Shown: positions 6,488 through 14,728, counted from the stretch's first letter. The stretch is 22,161 bases of DNA from Bacillota bacterium (GCA_023440865.1 JAEXRM010000219.1:1-22161); one strand, 5' to 3'. Made by a program: numbers and translations. Notes: generated by a model from the letters alone, not told the origin.

Positions 6488-7882
6488 TCATGTCGCCGCG
6501 CGGCGGGCGATGGCGCGTGCCGCGTGGACGCCGCATGCGGCTGCTTGCGACAAGCCGCGCGTGATGCCTGCGCCGTCACCGATGGCGAACATGCCGGGCA
6601 GCTCCGTCTCGAATTCGGAGGTCAGGCTCAGGCGGGAGGAGTAAAACTTGACCTCGACGCCGTACAGCAGCGTGTCGTGGTTTGCGGTGCCGGGGGCGAC
6701 CTTGTCGAGTGCATGAATCATCTCGATGATGTTGTCGAGGTGACGCTTGGTCAGCACCAGGCTCAGATCGCCTGGCGTCGCCTGCATCGTCGGCGTGGTG
6801 AAGCTCTGCGACAACCGGTGCTCGTTCGTTCGACGCCCCTTGACGAGGTCGCCGAACCGTTGCACGATGACACCGCCGCCGAGCATGTTCGAAAGGGACG
6901 CGATGCGCTTGCCGTACTGGTAGGGCTCGTTGAAGGGTTTTGTGAAGCGGTTCGAGACCAGCAGCGCGAAGTTCGTGTTCTCGCTTGCAAGCGCCGGATC
7001 CGAGTAGCTGTGCCCATTGACGGTGATGATGCCGTCGACGTTCTCGCTGACGACATGCCCGTTGGGATTCATGCAGAAGGTGCGGATGAGATCGCCGTAC
7101 TGCTTGGTTCGGTACAGGAACTTGGACTCGTACACCACGTCGGTGATGTGTTCGAACACACGGGCGGGCAGTTCCACACGCACACCGATGTCGACCTGGT
7201 TGTTGATCAGATCGAGGCCCAGCGTGCGGCACTGGGTGGAAAACCACTCCGCACCCGAGCGCCCTGGTGCCACAACGAGCCAGCGGCAGGACAAAGTCTC
7301 TCCTTTGGCGGTCGTGACGCGGTAACCGTCCGTCACCTTCTCGATGGACGTGACACCGGTGTTGCAGACCAGTTCGACCTTCTGCAACAGGTCGTCGAAC
7401 ATCCGGGCAAGAATTTCTCGGTTGTTCTCCGTACCCAGGTGCTTGACGGAGGCTTCCAGCAGGTGCAGGTCGTGCGAGAGCGCCTGGCGGGAGATTTCGC
7501 GGGCTTCCGGCGAGTCCGTGGTATAGCGCTTGAGGGTGGCGCCGAAGGATACGTTGATGCTGTCGACATACTCGATGAGATTCATGATCTCCCGGGGCTC
7601 CAGATAGTCGCTCAGCCAGCCGCCGAATTTCGTGGTGAAGTTGTACTTGCCGTCGGAGAATGCGCCGGCCCCGCCAAATCCGTTCATGATGTCGCAGGAA
7701 GGGCAGTGGATGCAGGCAGGCACCTTGCCTGTGACGATGGGGCATGTACGGTGCCGGATGTCATGACCCTGCTCGAGCAGCAGGATGTCCATGCCGGGAC
7801 AGAGCCGGTGCAGCTCGTAGCCGGCGAAAATGCCGGCTGTTCCGCAACCGATGACGATGGTTTCATACGCGGTCTTTTTCAT
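6488..7882 (-). CDS. FAD-dependent dehydrogenase, COG2509 type
   Basis: The 464-aa flavoprotein has an N-terminal dinucleotide-binding fold, VIGCGTAGIFAGYEL (residues 10-24), ending its second strand at LLLEQG. A second FAD-contacting element is near the C-terminus, FAIGDGAGITRGLSQAAACG. Between them is the cysteine-containing stretch C47...C57-x2-C60-x2-C63 and GFGGAGAFSDGK, characteristic of the uncharacterised COG2509 dehydrogenases found mainly in anaerobes. The substrate is unknown. ATG at 7882 is preceded by a purine-rich AGGGGGA. No clear promoter is visible in the 198-bp gap upstream. It shares the hairpin at 6397-6436 with the convergent operon. The length is complete and I see no frameshift. 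Confidence 0.9.
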   Translation of the reverse strand: MKKTAYETIVIGCGTAGIFAGYELHRLCPGMDILLLEQGHDIRHRTCPIVTGKVPACIHCPSCDIMNGFGGAGAFSDGKYNFTTKFGGWLSDYLEPREIMNLIEYVDSINVSFGATLKRYTTDSPEAREISRQALSHDLHLLEASVKHLGTENNREILARMFDDLLQKVELVCNTGVTSIEKVTDGYRVTTAKGETLSCRWLVVAPGRSGAEWFSTQCRTLGLDLINNQVDIGVRVELPARVFEHITDVVYESKFLYRTKQYGDLIRTFCMNPNGHVVSENVDGIITVNGHSYSDPALASENTNFALLVSNRFTKPFNEPYQYGKRIASLSNMLGGGVIVQRFGDLVKGRRTNEHRLSQSFTTPTMQATPGDLSLVLTKRHLDNIIEMIHALDKVAPGTANHDTLLYGVEVKFYSSRLSLTSEFETELPGMFAIGDGAGITRGLSQAAACGVHAARAIARRAAT

Positions 7883-8080
7883 GGAGATCCCCCTTCGTAC
7901 CGGATGGGTGTGGTGGCGGAGCGCATCGTGTCGAACAAGACCGGACCACTCGTACTGACACAGTTTGCGACCCGTTCAAACAGGAAGGGACTGGTTTTGG
8001 TGGCGCCAGTCGGGTCCATGTGGATCGGTGCGGTTGCCGATCGGCCGACAAGCCAAACAGTGCTCCCACACATGCAAACG

Positions 8081-8111
8081 CAAAACACCGGAATGCGGCG
8101 CATTCCGGTGT
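8081..8111 (-). terminator. Terminator of the first tRNA-Ser gene
   Basis: On the minus strand an 11-bp stem (arms 8111-8101 and 8095-8085, ACACCGGAATG with CATTCCGGTGT) is followed by TTTTGCGTTT. It starts 4 nt after the encoded CCA end of the tRNA. Confidence 0.82.
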
Positions 8112-8114
8112 CTG

Positions 8115-8206
8115 TGGCGGAGAGAGAGGGATTCGAACCCTCGGAACGCTATTAACGTTCACACGATTTCCAGTCGTGCGCCTTAGACCAGCTCAGCCAT
8201 CTCTCC
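8115..8206 (-). tRNA. tRNA-Ser (anticodon GGA)
   Basis: The minus strand folds as a class II tRNA of 92 nt including an encoded CCA (8117-8115). The acceptor stem is GGAGAGA (8206-8200) with TCTCTCC (8125-8119), and the discriminator is G. The anticodon stem CACGA/TCGTG holds the loop CTGGAAA, with anticodon GGA at 8171-8169 reading UCC and UCU. A long variable arm (AACGTTAATAGCGTT) and the T-loop GGTTCGAATCC confirm serine. It differs from the copy at 9852-9943 by one base in the variable-arm loop. Confidence 0.96.
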
Positions 8207-8253
8207 ACGATGCTTGCATCCACCCTTGCGGGGCGGAATAAAGGCGCTTATAC

Positions 8254-8282
8254 AGCATAACGGAGAGCGGTTTCGATGTCAA
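8254..8282 (-). promoter_or_regulatory. Promoter of the first tRNA-Ser gene
   Basis: TTGACA (8282-8277) and TATGCT (8259-8254) are 17 bp apart on the minus strand, about 48 bp before the mature tRNA 5' end. The -35 box lies only 7 bp past the MATE stop codon, so read-through from that gene is also possible. The same arrangement precedes the second tRNA copy. Confidence 0.7.
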
Positions 8283-8289
8283 GAGGCAA

Positions 8290-9711
8290 TCACGAAGCAG
8301 CTGCCCTGGTCATCTCGGGCGTCTCCTCGCGCAGGAGGGATTTGCTCTTCCAGGTTCCCTTCCCGTACCAGGCCCAGGTCATGACGGCCCCCAGCACCCA
8401 GCTGATCAGCAGCGAGAAGAACAGGGCATCCGGAGAACCGTTGGGCCATGCCTCCGACCGGGTCAGGTGCGCCAGCAGATAGGCGATGGGCACGCGGATG
8501 GCGACGGTTGTGATCAGGGAGATCCACATCGAGGGCATGGTGTCGCCCGCGCCGCGCATGATGCCGCCGTACACCTGCGTCACGGACATGGCGATGTAGC
8601 CGGCCGCCAGGATGCGGAGGGCCCGGATGCCCAGATGGATGATCTCGGGCGTATCGGTGAACAGCCGGATGAGACTGCCGCCAAACACAATCAGGAGCGT
8701 CGTCAGGAATATGGATACGCCCAGTGCCATGTACGTGGCGGAATGCGAACCCTTTTCCACCCGATCCATGCGCTTGGCACCGATGTTCTGTCCGACAAAG
8801 GTTGTGATCGCCATGCCGAAGGTGAAGTTCGGCATCATGGCGAAGCCGTCGATGCGCATCACGGCGGTTGTGGTGGTGATGACCCCGTACCCCATGGAGT
8901 TGGTCAGCGCCTGCACCACCACCATGGCCAGGGAGAAGATGGCCTGCGTCATGCCCGAAGGCAGGCCGATCCGCATCAGATCCCGCGACAGGCCCGCATC
9001 GGGAACAAGCTCCCTCCAATGCAGCGACACCACGTCCTTCATCCGAAGCAGCCGGATGATGCAGAGGATGGAAGAGATGAACTGCGAGATGATTGTCGCG
9101 TAGGCCGCACCGGCCACGCCCCATCCGAAACCGGCCACAAACAGGATGTCGAGAACGGTGTTCAGCGCCGTTGTGACCAGCAGGAACAGCAGCGGGGTCA
9201 GGGAATCGCCAAGCCCGCGGAGAATGCCCGAAATGATGTTGTAGAAGGCAAAACCGAGGATGCCCCAAAAGGTGATGATCATGTATGAGGCTGACATGTC
9301 GAGAATTTCGGGTGGTGTGCCGATGAGCCTGAGGATGGGGTAGGCCAATGGAATGGCGATGACCATGACCAGCATGGAGGAGAGGAAGACCAGCGTCAGG
9401 GATGTGCCGATCGCCTTGTTGAGCAGGTGCTTGGATTTGGCGCCGAAATACTGGGATACCAGTATGCCGGATCCGGTCGAGATGGCCATGAACACGACCA
9501 GCAGCAGGAAATTGATGGGCAGCACCGCGCCGATCGCCGCCAGCGCCGTATCACCGACATACTTGCCGACGACGATGGAATCGACCGTGCTGTACAGTTG
9601 CTGGGCGATGTTGCCGATCAGCAGCGGTACGGAAAACTTCAGGAGACTGGTGGTGGGGGAGCCCGCCGTCATGTCCTGTGGGCCAAAGAACTGTTTGAGA
9701 TTCATGCGCAT
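8290..9711 (-). CDS. MATE-family multidrug/cation antiporter
   Basis: The 473-aa protein is a complete 12-helix membrane transporter of the MATE family, which exports cationic drugs or metabolites using Na+ or H+ gradients. Family signs include FSVPLLIGNIAQQLYSTVD in helix 1, VGKYVGDTALAAIG, the SGILRGLGDS motif closing the first half, GLPSGMTQAIFS at the start of the second half, and GGIMRGAGDT, the repeat of the first-half motif. The ATG at 9711 has GGAGT 5 nt upstream; ATG 9705 is an alternative. It lies between two tRNA-Ser genes on the same strand. No terminator is visible between its stop and the promoter of the downstream tRNA. The substrate cannot be inferred. Confidence 0.95.
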   Translation of the reverse strand: MRMNLKQFFGPQDMTAGSPTTSLLKFSVPLLIGNIAQQLYSTVDSIVVGKYVGDTALAAIGAVLPINFLLLVVFMAISTGSGILVSQYFGAKSKHLLNKAIGTSLTLVFLSSMLVMVIAIPLAYPILRLIGTPPEILDMSASYMIITFWGILGFAFYNIISGILRGLGDSLTPLLFLLVTTALNTVLDILFVAGFGWGVAGAAYATIISQFISSILCIIRLLRMKDVVSLHWRELVPDAGLSRDLMRIGLPSGMTQAIFSLAMVVVQALTNSMGYGVITTTTAVMRIDGFAMMPNFTFGMAITTFVGQNIGAKRMDRVEKGSHSATYMALGVSIFLTTLLIVFGGSLIRLFTDTPEIIHLGIRALRILAAGYIAMSVTQVYGGIMRGAGDTMPSMWISLITTVAIRVPIAYLLAHLTRSEAWPNGSPDALFFSLLISWVLGAVMTWAWYGKGTWKSKSLLREETPEMTRAAAS

Positions 9712-9813
9712 CTGTCACTCCATTTCCGATCCGAGCCCGTTGACCATTGCGATTGCGGTGTGCCGTTCCTGCTTGTCATGCAGGCAGGCGGCCGCACGGG
9801 TTCATCCGCCAAT

Positions 9814-9849
9814 GAACAAATCCCCAACAACCCGATGGTTGCTGGGGAT
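9814..9849 (-). terminator. Terminator of the second tRNA-Ser gene
   Basis: On the minus strand a 13-bp stem (arms 9849-9837 and 9832-9820, ATCCCCAGCAACC with GGTTGTTGGGGAT, one G-T pair) closes a 4-nt loop and is followed by TTGTTCATT. It begins 2 nt after the tRNA CCA end and separates the tRNA from the MATE gene. Confidence 0.82.
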
Positions 9850-9851
9850 TT

Positions 9852-9943
9852 TGGCGGAGAGAGAGGGATTCGAACCCTCGGAACGCTATTCACGTTCACA
9901 CGATTTCCAGTCGTGCGCCTTAGACCAGCTCAGCCATCTCTCC
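9852..9943 (-). tRNA. tRNA-Ser (anticodon GGA), second copy
   Basis: This 92-nt gene is identical to the tRNA at 8115-8206 except for one base in the variable-arm loop (CGTGAATAGCG instead of CGTTAATAGCG). Acceptor stem GGAGAGA/TCTCTCC, discriminator G, encoded CCA (9854-9852) and anticodon GGA are all preserved. The identity extends about 12 bp upstream of the 5' end (to TTGCA), and the promoter architecture is shared, so the pair arose by duplication. Confidence 0.96.
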
Positions 9944-9988
9944 ACGATGCTTGCAACCGCCGTTTCTGCGGACTGAAGGCGCCCATTC

Positions 9989-10017
9989 ATCGTAGCGGAG
10001 ATGGTATCCCGTGTCAA
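9989..10017 (-). promoter_or_regulatory. Promoter of the second tRNA-Ser gene
   Basis: TTGACA (10017-10012) and TACGAT (9994-9989) are 17 bp apart, at almost the same distance from the tRNA as in the first copy. The spacer end (CTCCG) is also shared between the two copies. Confidence 0.75.
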
Positions 10018-10550
10018 GTCTGATTCTTCCATGCATGTGAGCCATGCGGGTGGATTGTGCAGGTTGGTTTACAATGGTTGACATTCATTCATACCACGGA
10101 TCGATGCCATATCGGATATCCCATACGGCTGTGTTGTGTTCTGACATAGCAATGGAATCTGGTCGAAAGGCATGTCATCGTGGAAGCGTATACGGCAGGA
10201 GATAAAAAAGGAAATAAAAAGAATTTGTTGATCGCCTCTCTCAGTCACTCCATGCCAAAACCGCGTTCCATGCCGTTATCATCTGGATGCAATGGATGGT
10301 GTGTCGAGTCTCCCTTAGGCGAAAACGAGAAAAAAAGAAACATAATCATTGTCGATTACAGTCGAATCAATGTGAAAGCAACCAGCATAGCAATGTGCAG
10401 TGAAAATGACAAGTATTGCAAGAAACGAGAAAGTCATCTACAATCCAGCCATCAGCAGACGACAACTGCAAGATGGCAGCGAAGCACGCGACATGACCTG
10501 ACCGGGATACGTATGGATGAGTCCAGCCATGGCGCGAAAGGAGAAACCGC
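10018..10550. other. Long, relatively AT-rich intergenic region
   Basis: This gap of about 530 bp separates the divergent tRNA-Ser gene and the pilus/kinase operon. From about 10080 to 10450 it is visibly richer in A and T than the rest of the window, with A-rich runs near 10203-10225 and 10322-10345. The word CATAGCAATG occurs twice (near 10145 and 10385). I find no convincing gene. The one long plus-strand frame starting at 10180 runs deep into the kinase gene and has no family likeness. A promoter is visible near its right end. The region may hold regulator sites for the operon or be a remnant of acquired DNA. Confidence 0.6.
10416..10444 (+). promoter_or_regulatory. Candidate promoter of the Tad-like operon
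   Basis: TTGCAA (10416-10421) and TACAAT (10439-10444) are 17 bp apart. Transcription would start near 10451 and give a leader of about 100 nt before the kinase GTG. It is the best match I find in the AT-rich gap, but not a consensus promoter. Confidence 0.45.
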
Positions 10551-12527
10551 GTGCCGTCACGGGATGAGTATCGCTGTACGATTGAGACGGCCCCCACCGA
10601 GCTGCTGTCCGGCCTGTCGTTTTCAGGAACGGAGTCTGAACGTGAAGAGCCGGCCGATGCCCCCCTCGCTCCGCAAAGGATGCAACCGGAACAGACGGCA
10701 TCGACGCCTTCGGTCATGCGTCCGGCGGCAGGGGCCGCGGGCACGCAGCCGGATGCCGGGGGCGTGGAACCCGACGCAGCGGTCCTGCAGGATGTGAGGC
10801 CGGGTGTTGGCACGGTGCTCGACGGACGCTACCGCCTTGTGCGCAAAATCGGCTCCGGTGGCACCGCCGAGGTGTTTCTCGCCGAACATGTCGCCTTGGG
10901 CAACGCTTGGGCGGTCAAGATGCTGGCCGTGTCAGACGGTACTCTGGACGAGCATCTCAAGGAGGCTGGCATCCTCAAGCGGCTCAACCACCCCATGCTG
11001 CCCCGCATCGCGGACATCATCCGGACGGGAAGCCATATCTGCATCGTGATGGACTACCTGCGCGGCCAAAACCTGCTGGAGCGTCTCGATGCCGGCGGAC
11101 GGATCCGGGAGTCGGAGGTGCGTGCCTGGATGATCCAGCTGTGCGAGCTGCTCGCATATCTGCACGGCCAGAAGCCCGAACCGGTCATCTATCGCGATCT
11201 CAAACCTTCAAATCTGCTCGCGGACGAGCAGGGGCACCTCAAGCTCGTCGATTTCGGCACGGCACGCACCTACCGGGATGGTGGGGATGGTGACACCGCC
11301 TATATCGGCACCCAGGGATATGCCGCGCCGGAGCAGTACGGCATCAACCAGAGCGACGGTCGGACGGACCTGTACAATCTCGGCATGACCATGTTCCATC
11401 TGCTGACGGGCACCCATCCGATCACCATCCCGCACGGCGATCTGGGAGACTGCATGCGCGATGCGGGCGTTTCCCCCGAATTGGTCGCGGTCATCCGCAC
11501 CTGCGTCCAGCTGTCGCCGGCGAACCGTTACCAGCGGGCAGAGGCGTGTCGCGACGCCCTGATGGCGCCAGGAACGATGGGGATGGCCGATATGGCCGGA
11601 CCTGGAAGTGTCGCGGTCGCCCGTGCCAGGCTCACAGGGGATCAGGAGCTGCGTGGGCAAGAGACGGTTCCGGATGCATCCGCAGCCGGACGACAAACGG
11701 GACGGAACGGACTGTCAAAGCGGAGCCGACCCCGGCCGACGCGGCTTCATGACGAGTCGGACCACATGGACGCCGAAGCGGGTCCCGGTGGATTCACCCT
11801 GCACGGTATCTCCGATGGAAAGGGGGGACCGCCGGCGGGGAAGGACGACAAGAAGGCCGGCTTTTTCGGAAGACACAGTGCGCAGAACACCCGTGAAGGC
11901 GGACATCGCGTCGTCGCGCAGATCCGCATCGGCGTCATGGGGGTCTGCCGGGGAGCGGGCGCCACATTCGCCGCCATCACTCTCGCCTGCCATCTGACCA
12001 GTCGGGGATATCGCACCTCTCTTGTCGAGCTCAATGCATCCGGTGACTTCAAGGCCCTGCAGGCTCATCTCGAAGCGGGCGGCCTGCCGGTGACTGTTCC
12101 ACATGGGCCAAGCACGGAGGGCGCCTTCCGCTTCAATGGAGTCGACTATCATCCCGGATGCAGCCGGTTGACCGACATGCGCGGAAGCCGCAGCGAGGTC
12201 GTTGTGATGGATCTGGGAGCCTGCCGTGGTGGGCAGGCACTCGAGGAGCTTCGGCGGGCCGACTGGCAGTTTGCATACTGTCCCATTGCCGATTGGCGGT
12301 TCGCGGGGATTCCCGACTTCCTAGAGTCCATGGACCAGGAAGGCTGCGGGGAGGGATTCACCTACCTTGTGCCACGGGATGGCGCCATCAACAACCGGTT
12401 TCTCACGCAATTGTTCGGTGTGAGGCGTGTGATCGGGTTTCCCTTTGTCCGGAACCCCTTTTCGCCGGATCGGACTGAGGTCCGTGAGTTGGACCGCACG
12501 CTCCGGATGGCCGGATTGGATCTCTGA
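10551..12527 (+). CDS. Ser/Thr protein kinase fused to a degenerate MinD/TadZ-like domain
   Basis: Residues 1-90 are a low-complexity leader. Residues 91-335 form a Hanks-type kinase: glycine loop GSGGTAEV (101-108), ATP-binding K123, catalytic YRDLKPSN (214-221, D216, with Tyr in place of the usual His), DFG 234-236 and APE 259-261. All catalytic residues are present. A linker (about 340-450) rich in Gly, Ala and Arg follows. Residues 455-658 resemble the MinD/ParA fold of CpaE/TadZ proteins: IRIGVMGVCRGAGATFAA takes the place of the P-loop but both key lysines are missing (C and A), and VVVMDLG (550-556) fits Walker B. No membrane segment or PASTA repeats are present, so the kinase is cytoplasmic. 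The GTG start is chosen because AAAGGAG lies 7 nt upstream. As first gene of the operon it probably controls assembly; this is inference. Confidence 0.87.
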   Translation: MPSRDEYRCTIETAPTELLSGLSFSGTESEREEPADAPLAPQRMQPEQTASTPSVMRPAAGAAGTQPDAGGVEPDAAVLQDVRPGVGTVLDGRYRLVRKIGSGGTAEVFLAEHVALGNAWAVKMLAVSDGTLDEHLKEAGILKRLNHPMLPRIADIIRTGSHICIVMDYLRGQNLLERLDAGGRIRESEVRAWMIQLCELLAYLHGQKPEPVIYRDLKPSNLLADEQGHLKLVDFGTARTYRDGGDGDTAYIGTQGYAAPEQYGINQSDGRTDLYNLGMTMFHLLTGTHPITIPHGDLGDCMRDAGVSPELVAVIRTCVQLSPANRYQRAEACRDALMAPGTMGMADMAGPGSVAVARARLTGDQELRGQETVPDASAAGRQTGRNGLSKRSRPRPTRLHDESDHMDAEAGPGGFTLHGISDGKGGPPAGKDDKKAGFFGRHSAQNTREGGHRVVAQIRIGVMGVCRGAGATFAAITLACHLTSRGYRTSLVELNASGDFKALQAHLEAGGLPVTVPHGPSTEGAFRFNGVDYHPGCSRLTDMRGSRSEVVVMDLGACRGGQALEELRRADWQFAYCPIADWRFAGIPDFLESMDQEGCGEGFTYLVPRDGAINNRFLTQLFGVRRVIGFPFVRNPFSPDRTEVRELDRTLRMAGLDL

Positions 12528-12580
12528 CAGAGGCCGGCAGGTTGGGTTGGCCGTATTCATCGGATGGGGAGGAATGTGCC

Positions 12581-13726
12581 GTGTACCTTCGACCAAAACG
12601 CATGAAGACAGGATTGGCCTTTGTTGGTGGATTATCCGTTTCGATCGTGCTTCTCGCCGCCGGCACCTGGTGGTATGGCACACAGCGGAACCAGTTGGAA
12701 CAGGCTGCCTACCGGCAGGCGAAGGCGGATGTGGAAATGGCATGGATGGCCGCCCACCCGACGGAGCCGGCCTATGTGTTCGCGCGCGATATGATGGCGG
12801 GCAGCACCATTTCCGAATCGGACCTCATGCTGACGGACATCGGCGTCGACACGCTTCCGTCGGATGCCGTGCTCAAACCCGAAGCGCTGATCGGAAGGGT
12901 GGTGCGGGCGGATGTGCGTGCCAAGATGCTGTGCGCCGGATCGTTGCTTTATCAGGACGAGGAATATCCGGACGACGCCCGCATCCAGGAGTACGCGGCC
13001 ATCCGGCTGCCGAGTCGGCTGGAAAGGAACCAGTCGGTCGACGTGCGGATCACGTTCCCCAATGGATTGGACTATGTTGTACTGGCCAAGAAGACGGTGC
13101 AGGATCTCGAACGGGGCGAGGACGGAGCGGTTGACCTGATCTGGCTGACGCTGCAGGAGAGCGAGTTGCTGCGCATGTCATCGGCGATGGTCGACGCCTA
13201 CCTCCATCCCGGGACGACGCTGTATGCCGTCACCTATGTCGCGCCCGACATACAGAAGGCGGCCGTTTGCACCTATCCTGCCAACGCCTATGTGCAGGAC
13301 CTCATCCGTGCCAATCCGAACATCGTCGCATGTGCTGTCACCGAGCTGGAACGCGCGAACCGCAAGTGGTTCGATGCCATTCCCGACCCGCAGCCGCAGC
13401 AACCCCTAGCGGTCGTGCCCATTCCCGATGCAGTGCAATCGGCAGGCGCAAGGCAGGCCGAATCATTGCGGACGAATGCAGGACCGATGGCATCGGGCGC
13501 CGGATCCGCCGGTGTGGAAGGCGCCCCGGGCCAATCCGTCCAGCCCTTGGAAAAGCAACAGGAGATGGCTCCTGCCACTGGAAACGAATCTCCTGCCACC
13601 GGCCAGGTGCGTTCGGGCGATGCTTCAGGCGGTACTGTTCCCGCAGGGGGCATGCCCGGCGGGCCGAACAACCGGGAAGGTGAAACAGGCACGTCTGGCG
13701 GAGTGGATCCCCATGGCGGCTTGTAG
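12581..13726 (+). CDS. CpaB/RcpC-like SAF-domain protein of the Tad system
   Basis: The 381-aa protein has an N-terminal membrane anchor (about residues 8-28, TGLAFVGGLSVSIVLLAAG). An SAF domain follows, AYVFARDMMAGSTISESDLML, with IGRVVRADVRAKMLCAGSLL, the pattern of CpaB/RcpC proteins that help assemble Flp-type pili. The next region up to about 270 fits the CpaB C-terminal domain. The last 110 residues are a Pro-, Gly-, Ala- and Gln-rich tail likely exposed outside the cell. A frame opening exists from TTG 12542, but GGGGAGG at 12566-12572 lies 8 nt before GTG 12581, which is taken as the start; ATG 12602 is less likely. It lies 53 nt after the kinase gene, as expected for one operon. Confidence 0.83.
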   Translation: MYLRPKRMKTGLAFVGGLSVSIVLLAAGTWWYGTQRNQLEQAAYRQAKADVEMAWMAAHPTEPAYVFARDMMAGSTISESDLMLTDIGVDTLPSDAVLKPEALIGRVVRADVRAKMLCAGSLLYQDEEYPDDARIQEYAAIRLPSRLERNQSVDVRITFPNGLDYVVLAKKTVQDLERGEDGAVDLIWLTLQESELLRMSSAMVDAYLHPGTTLYAVTYVAPDIQKAAVCTYPANAYVQDLIRANPNIVACAVTELERANRKWFDAIPDPQPQQPLAVVPIPDAVQSAGARQAESLRTNAGPMASGAGSAGVEGAPGQSVQPLEKQQEMAPATGNESPATGQVRSGDASGGTVPAGGMPGGPNNREGETGTSGGVDPHGGL

Positions 13727-13785
13727 GCCCGGGGCATCCTTCGTGCGGATCTTCGCAAACGGACATGCGAAAGAAGGGAACGCCT

Positions 13786-14715
13786 ATGCAGAGGCTGGCA
13801 GAACGGGAACAGGCAGGGCAGACGCAGGCAGGGCAGACGCAGGCAGGGCAGATGCAGGCAGGGCAGATGCAGGCAGGGCAGAAGCAGGCAGGACAGATGC
13901 AGGCAGGGCAGAAGCTTGTATGGCAAAAACCGAGAAGGCATAAGCGGTTCATGGGAGATACAGGTGTGATGCCCGGCCGGGGCATGCCCGACGAGTTGCA
14001 GGATAGCGTGACCCCCACGGTGTTCCTGGGGCGCAGAACACTATCAAAGCTCTATCTGATGCTTCATTACGGGCGCATGCTATCCATGGGGGGACCTGTG
14101 CGACTCGACACGGTCAACCAGGGGATTGCGGCTAAGTCCGTGTATGACTACTGTGGCATCGAAGTCCATGAACACCCGCACGCCGAAAGCCTGCGTCTTG
14201 TCATGGACCGGGCGGGTGCGCCAGACATGCCGTACAGACCGGACATGGCGGCCGATGGGTTGGCGGGTCCGATGAAGGGATGCCATATGCTCGACCTGTC
14301 CGATTATGGGTCATGCGGAACGGGCGGTCAGATCTTCCTCGTGACGGATCCCGATCGCAACAGCCTTGAGGAGGGCTTCGACGCCGTTCGGCGCACCGCC
14401 TCGCGATCGCCGGGCATCCGTGTGCATCGGGTCTATCTGGATGTCTGTGAATCCGCGCGGATCGATGTGCGCTACATGGAGACACTGTTTGCCAGAAACC
14501 TCTCCAGAGACATCGTTTGCGGGGAGTGGCTCGCCATCGCCGCTTCGGAGCGAGATCAGGCCGCCATCCTCGACAACCAGCACGACGATCGGCTGCGTCT
14601 GTCCCGGCTCAGTCCGTCATACCGGCGCCTGCTGCAGGCGCTGGCAGTCCTTTCGCATGATCTAGGCGGCGCTGCGACGAGAAGACTCCTCGCGATGGCA
14701 GACCGCAGAAGATGA
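13786..14715 (+). CDS. Tad-operon protein of unknown function with N-terminal pentapeptide repeats
   Basis: The 309-aa product starts MQRLAEREQ and continues with seven copies of a five-residue repeat (QAGQT, QAGQM or QAGQK). A basic stretch WQKPRRHKR follows, then a globular part of about 250 residues. In it, FLVTDPDRNSLEEGFDAVRR followed by VHRVYLDVC resembles the second half of MinD/CooC-like ATPases, but no P-loop is visible at the expected place. It could therefore be a further decayed TadZ relative; this is weakly supported. ATG 13786 is preferred over ATG 13765 because GAAGGGA lies 6 nt before it and no RBS precedes the other. It sits 59 nt after the CpaB-like gene and 13 nt before the next gene. 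Confidence 0.75.
   Translation: MQRLAEREQAGQTQAGQTQAGQMQAGQMQAGQKQAGQMQAGQKLVWQKPRRHKRFMGDTGVMPGRGMPDELQDSVTPTVFLGRRTLSKLYLMLHYGRMLSMGGPVRLDTVNQGIAAKSVYDYCGIEVHEHPHAESLRLVMDRAGAPDMPYRPDMAADGLAGPMKGCHMLDLSDYGSCGTGGQIFLVTDPDRNSLEEGFDAVRRTASRSPGIRVHRVYLDVCESARIDVRYMETLFARNLSRDIVCGEWLAIAASERDQAAILDNQHDDRLRLSRLSPSYRRLLQALAVLSHDLGGAATRRLLAMADRRR
13810..13914 (+). repeat. Seven tandem 15-bp repeats inside a CDS
   Basis: Seven back-to-back units of CAGGCAGGGCAGAYG (third-last to last bases vary: ACG, ATG or AAG) run without interruption and encode QAGQ plus T, M or K. Near-identity at the DNA level, silent positions included, indicates recent slippage or recombination, so copy number may vary between strains. 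The opposite strand reads as Cys-Pro-Ala-Cys repeats, which are a shadow. Confidence 0.93.
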
Positions 14716-14728
14716 TTGGAGGCGTGCC

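Noticed and set aside
6389..8155. 588-codon plus-strand frame opposite the FAD dehydrogenase
   Set aside because: It crosses the terminator hairpin and runs into the tRNA gene; the minus-strand product is clearly a flavoprotein.
8115..9943. Genomic island bounded by tRNA-derived attachment sites
   Set aside because: Both ends are complete tRNA genes with promoters and terminators, and there is no integrase between or beside them.
10180..10797. 205-codon plus-strand frame before the kinase
   Set aside because: Its second half lies in a different frame of the kinase gene, it has no family likeness, and its GTG lacks a convincing RBS.
13288..14018. Minus-strand frames with Cys-Pro-Ala-Cys repeats resembling a metal-binding protein
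   Set aside because: They are the reverse reading of the QAGQ repeats; there is no RBS, and they overlap two plus-strand operon genes.
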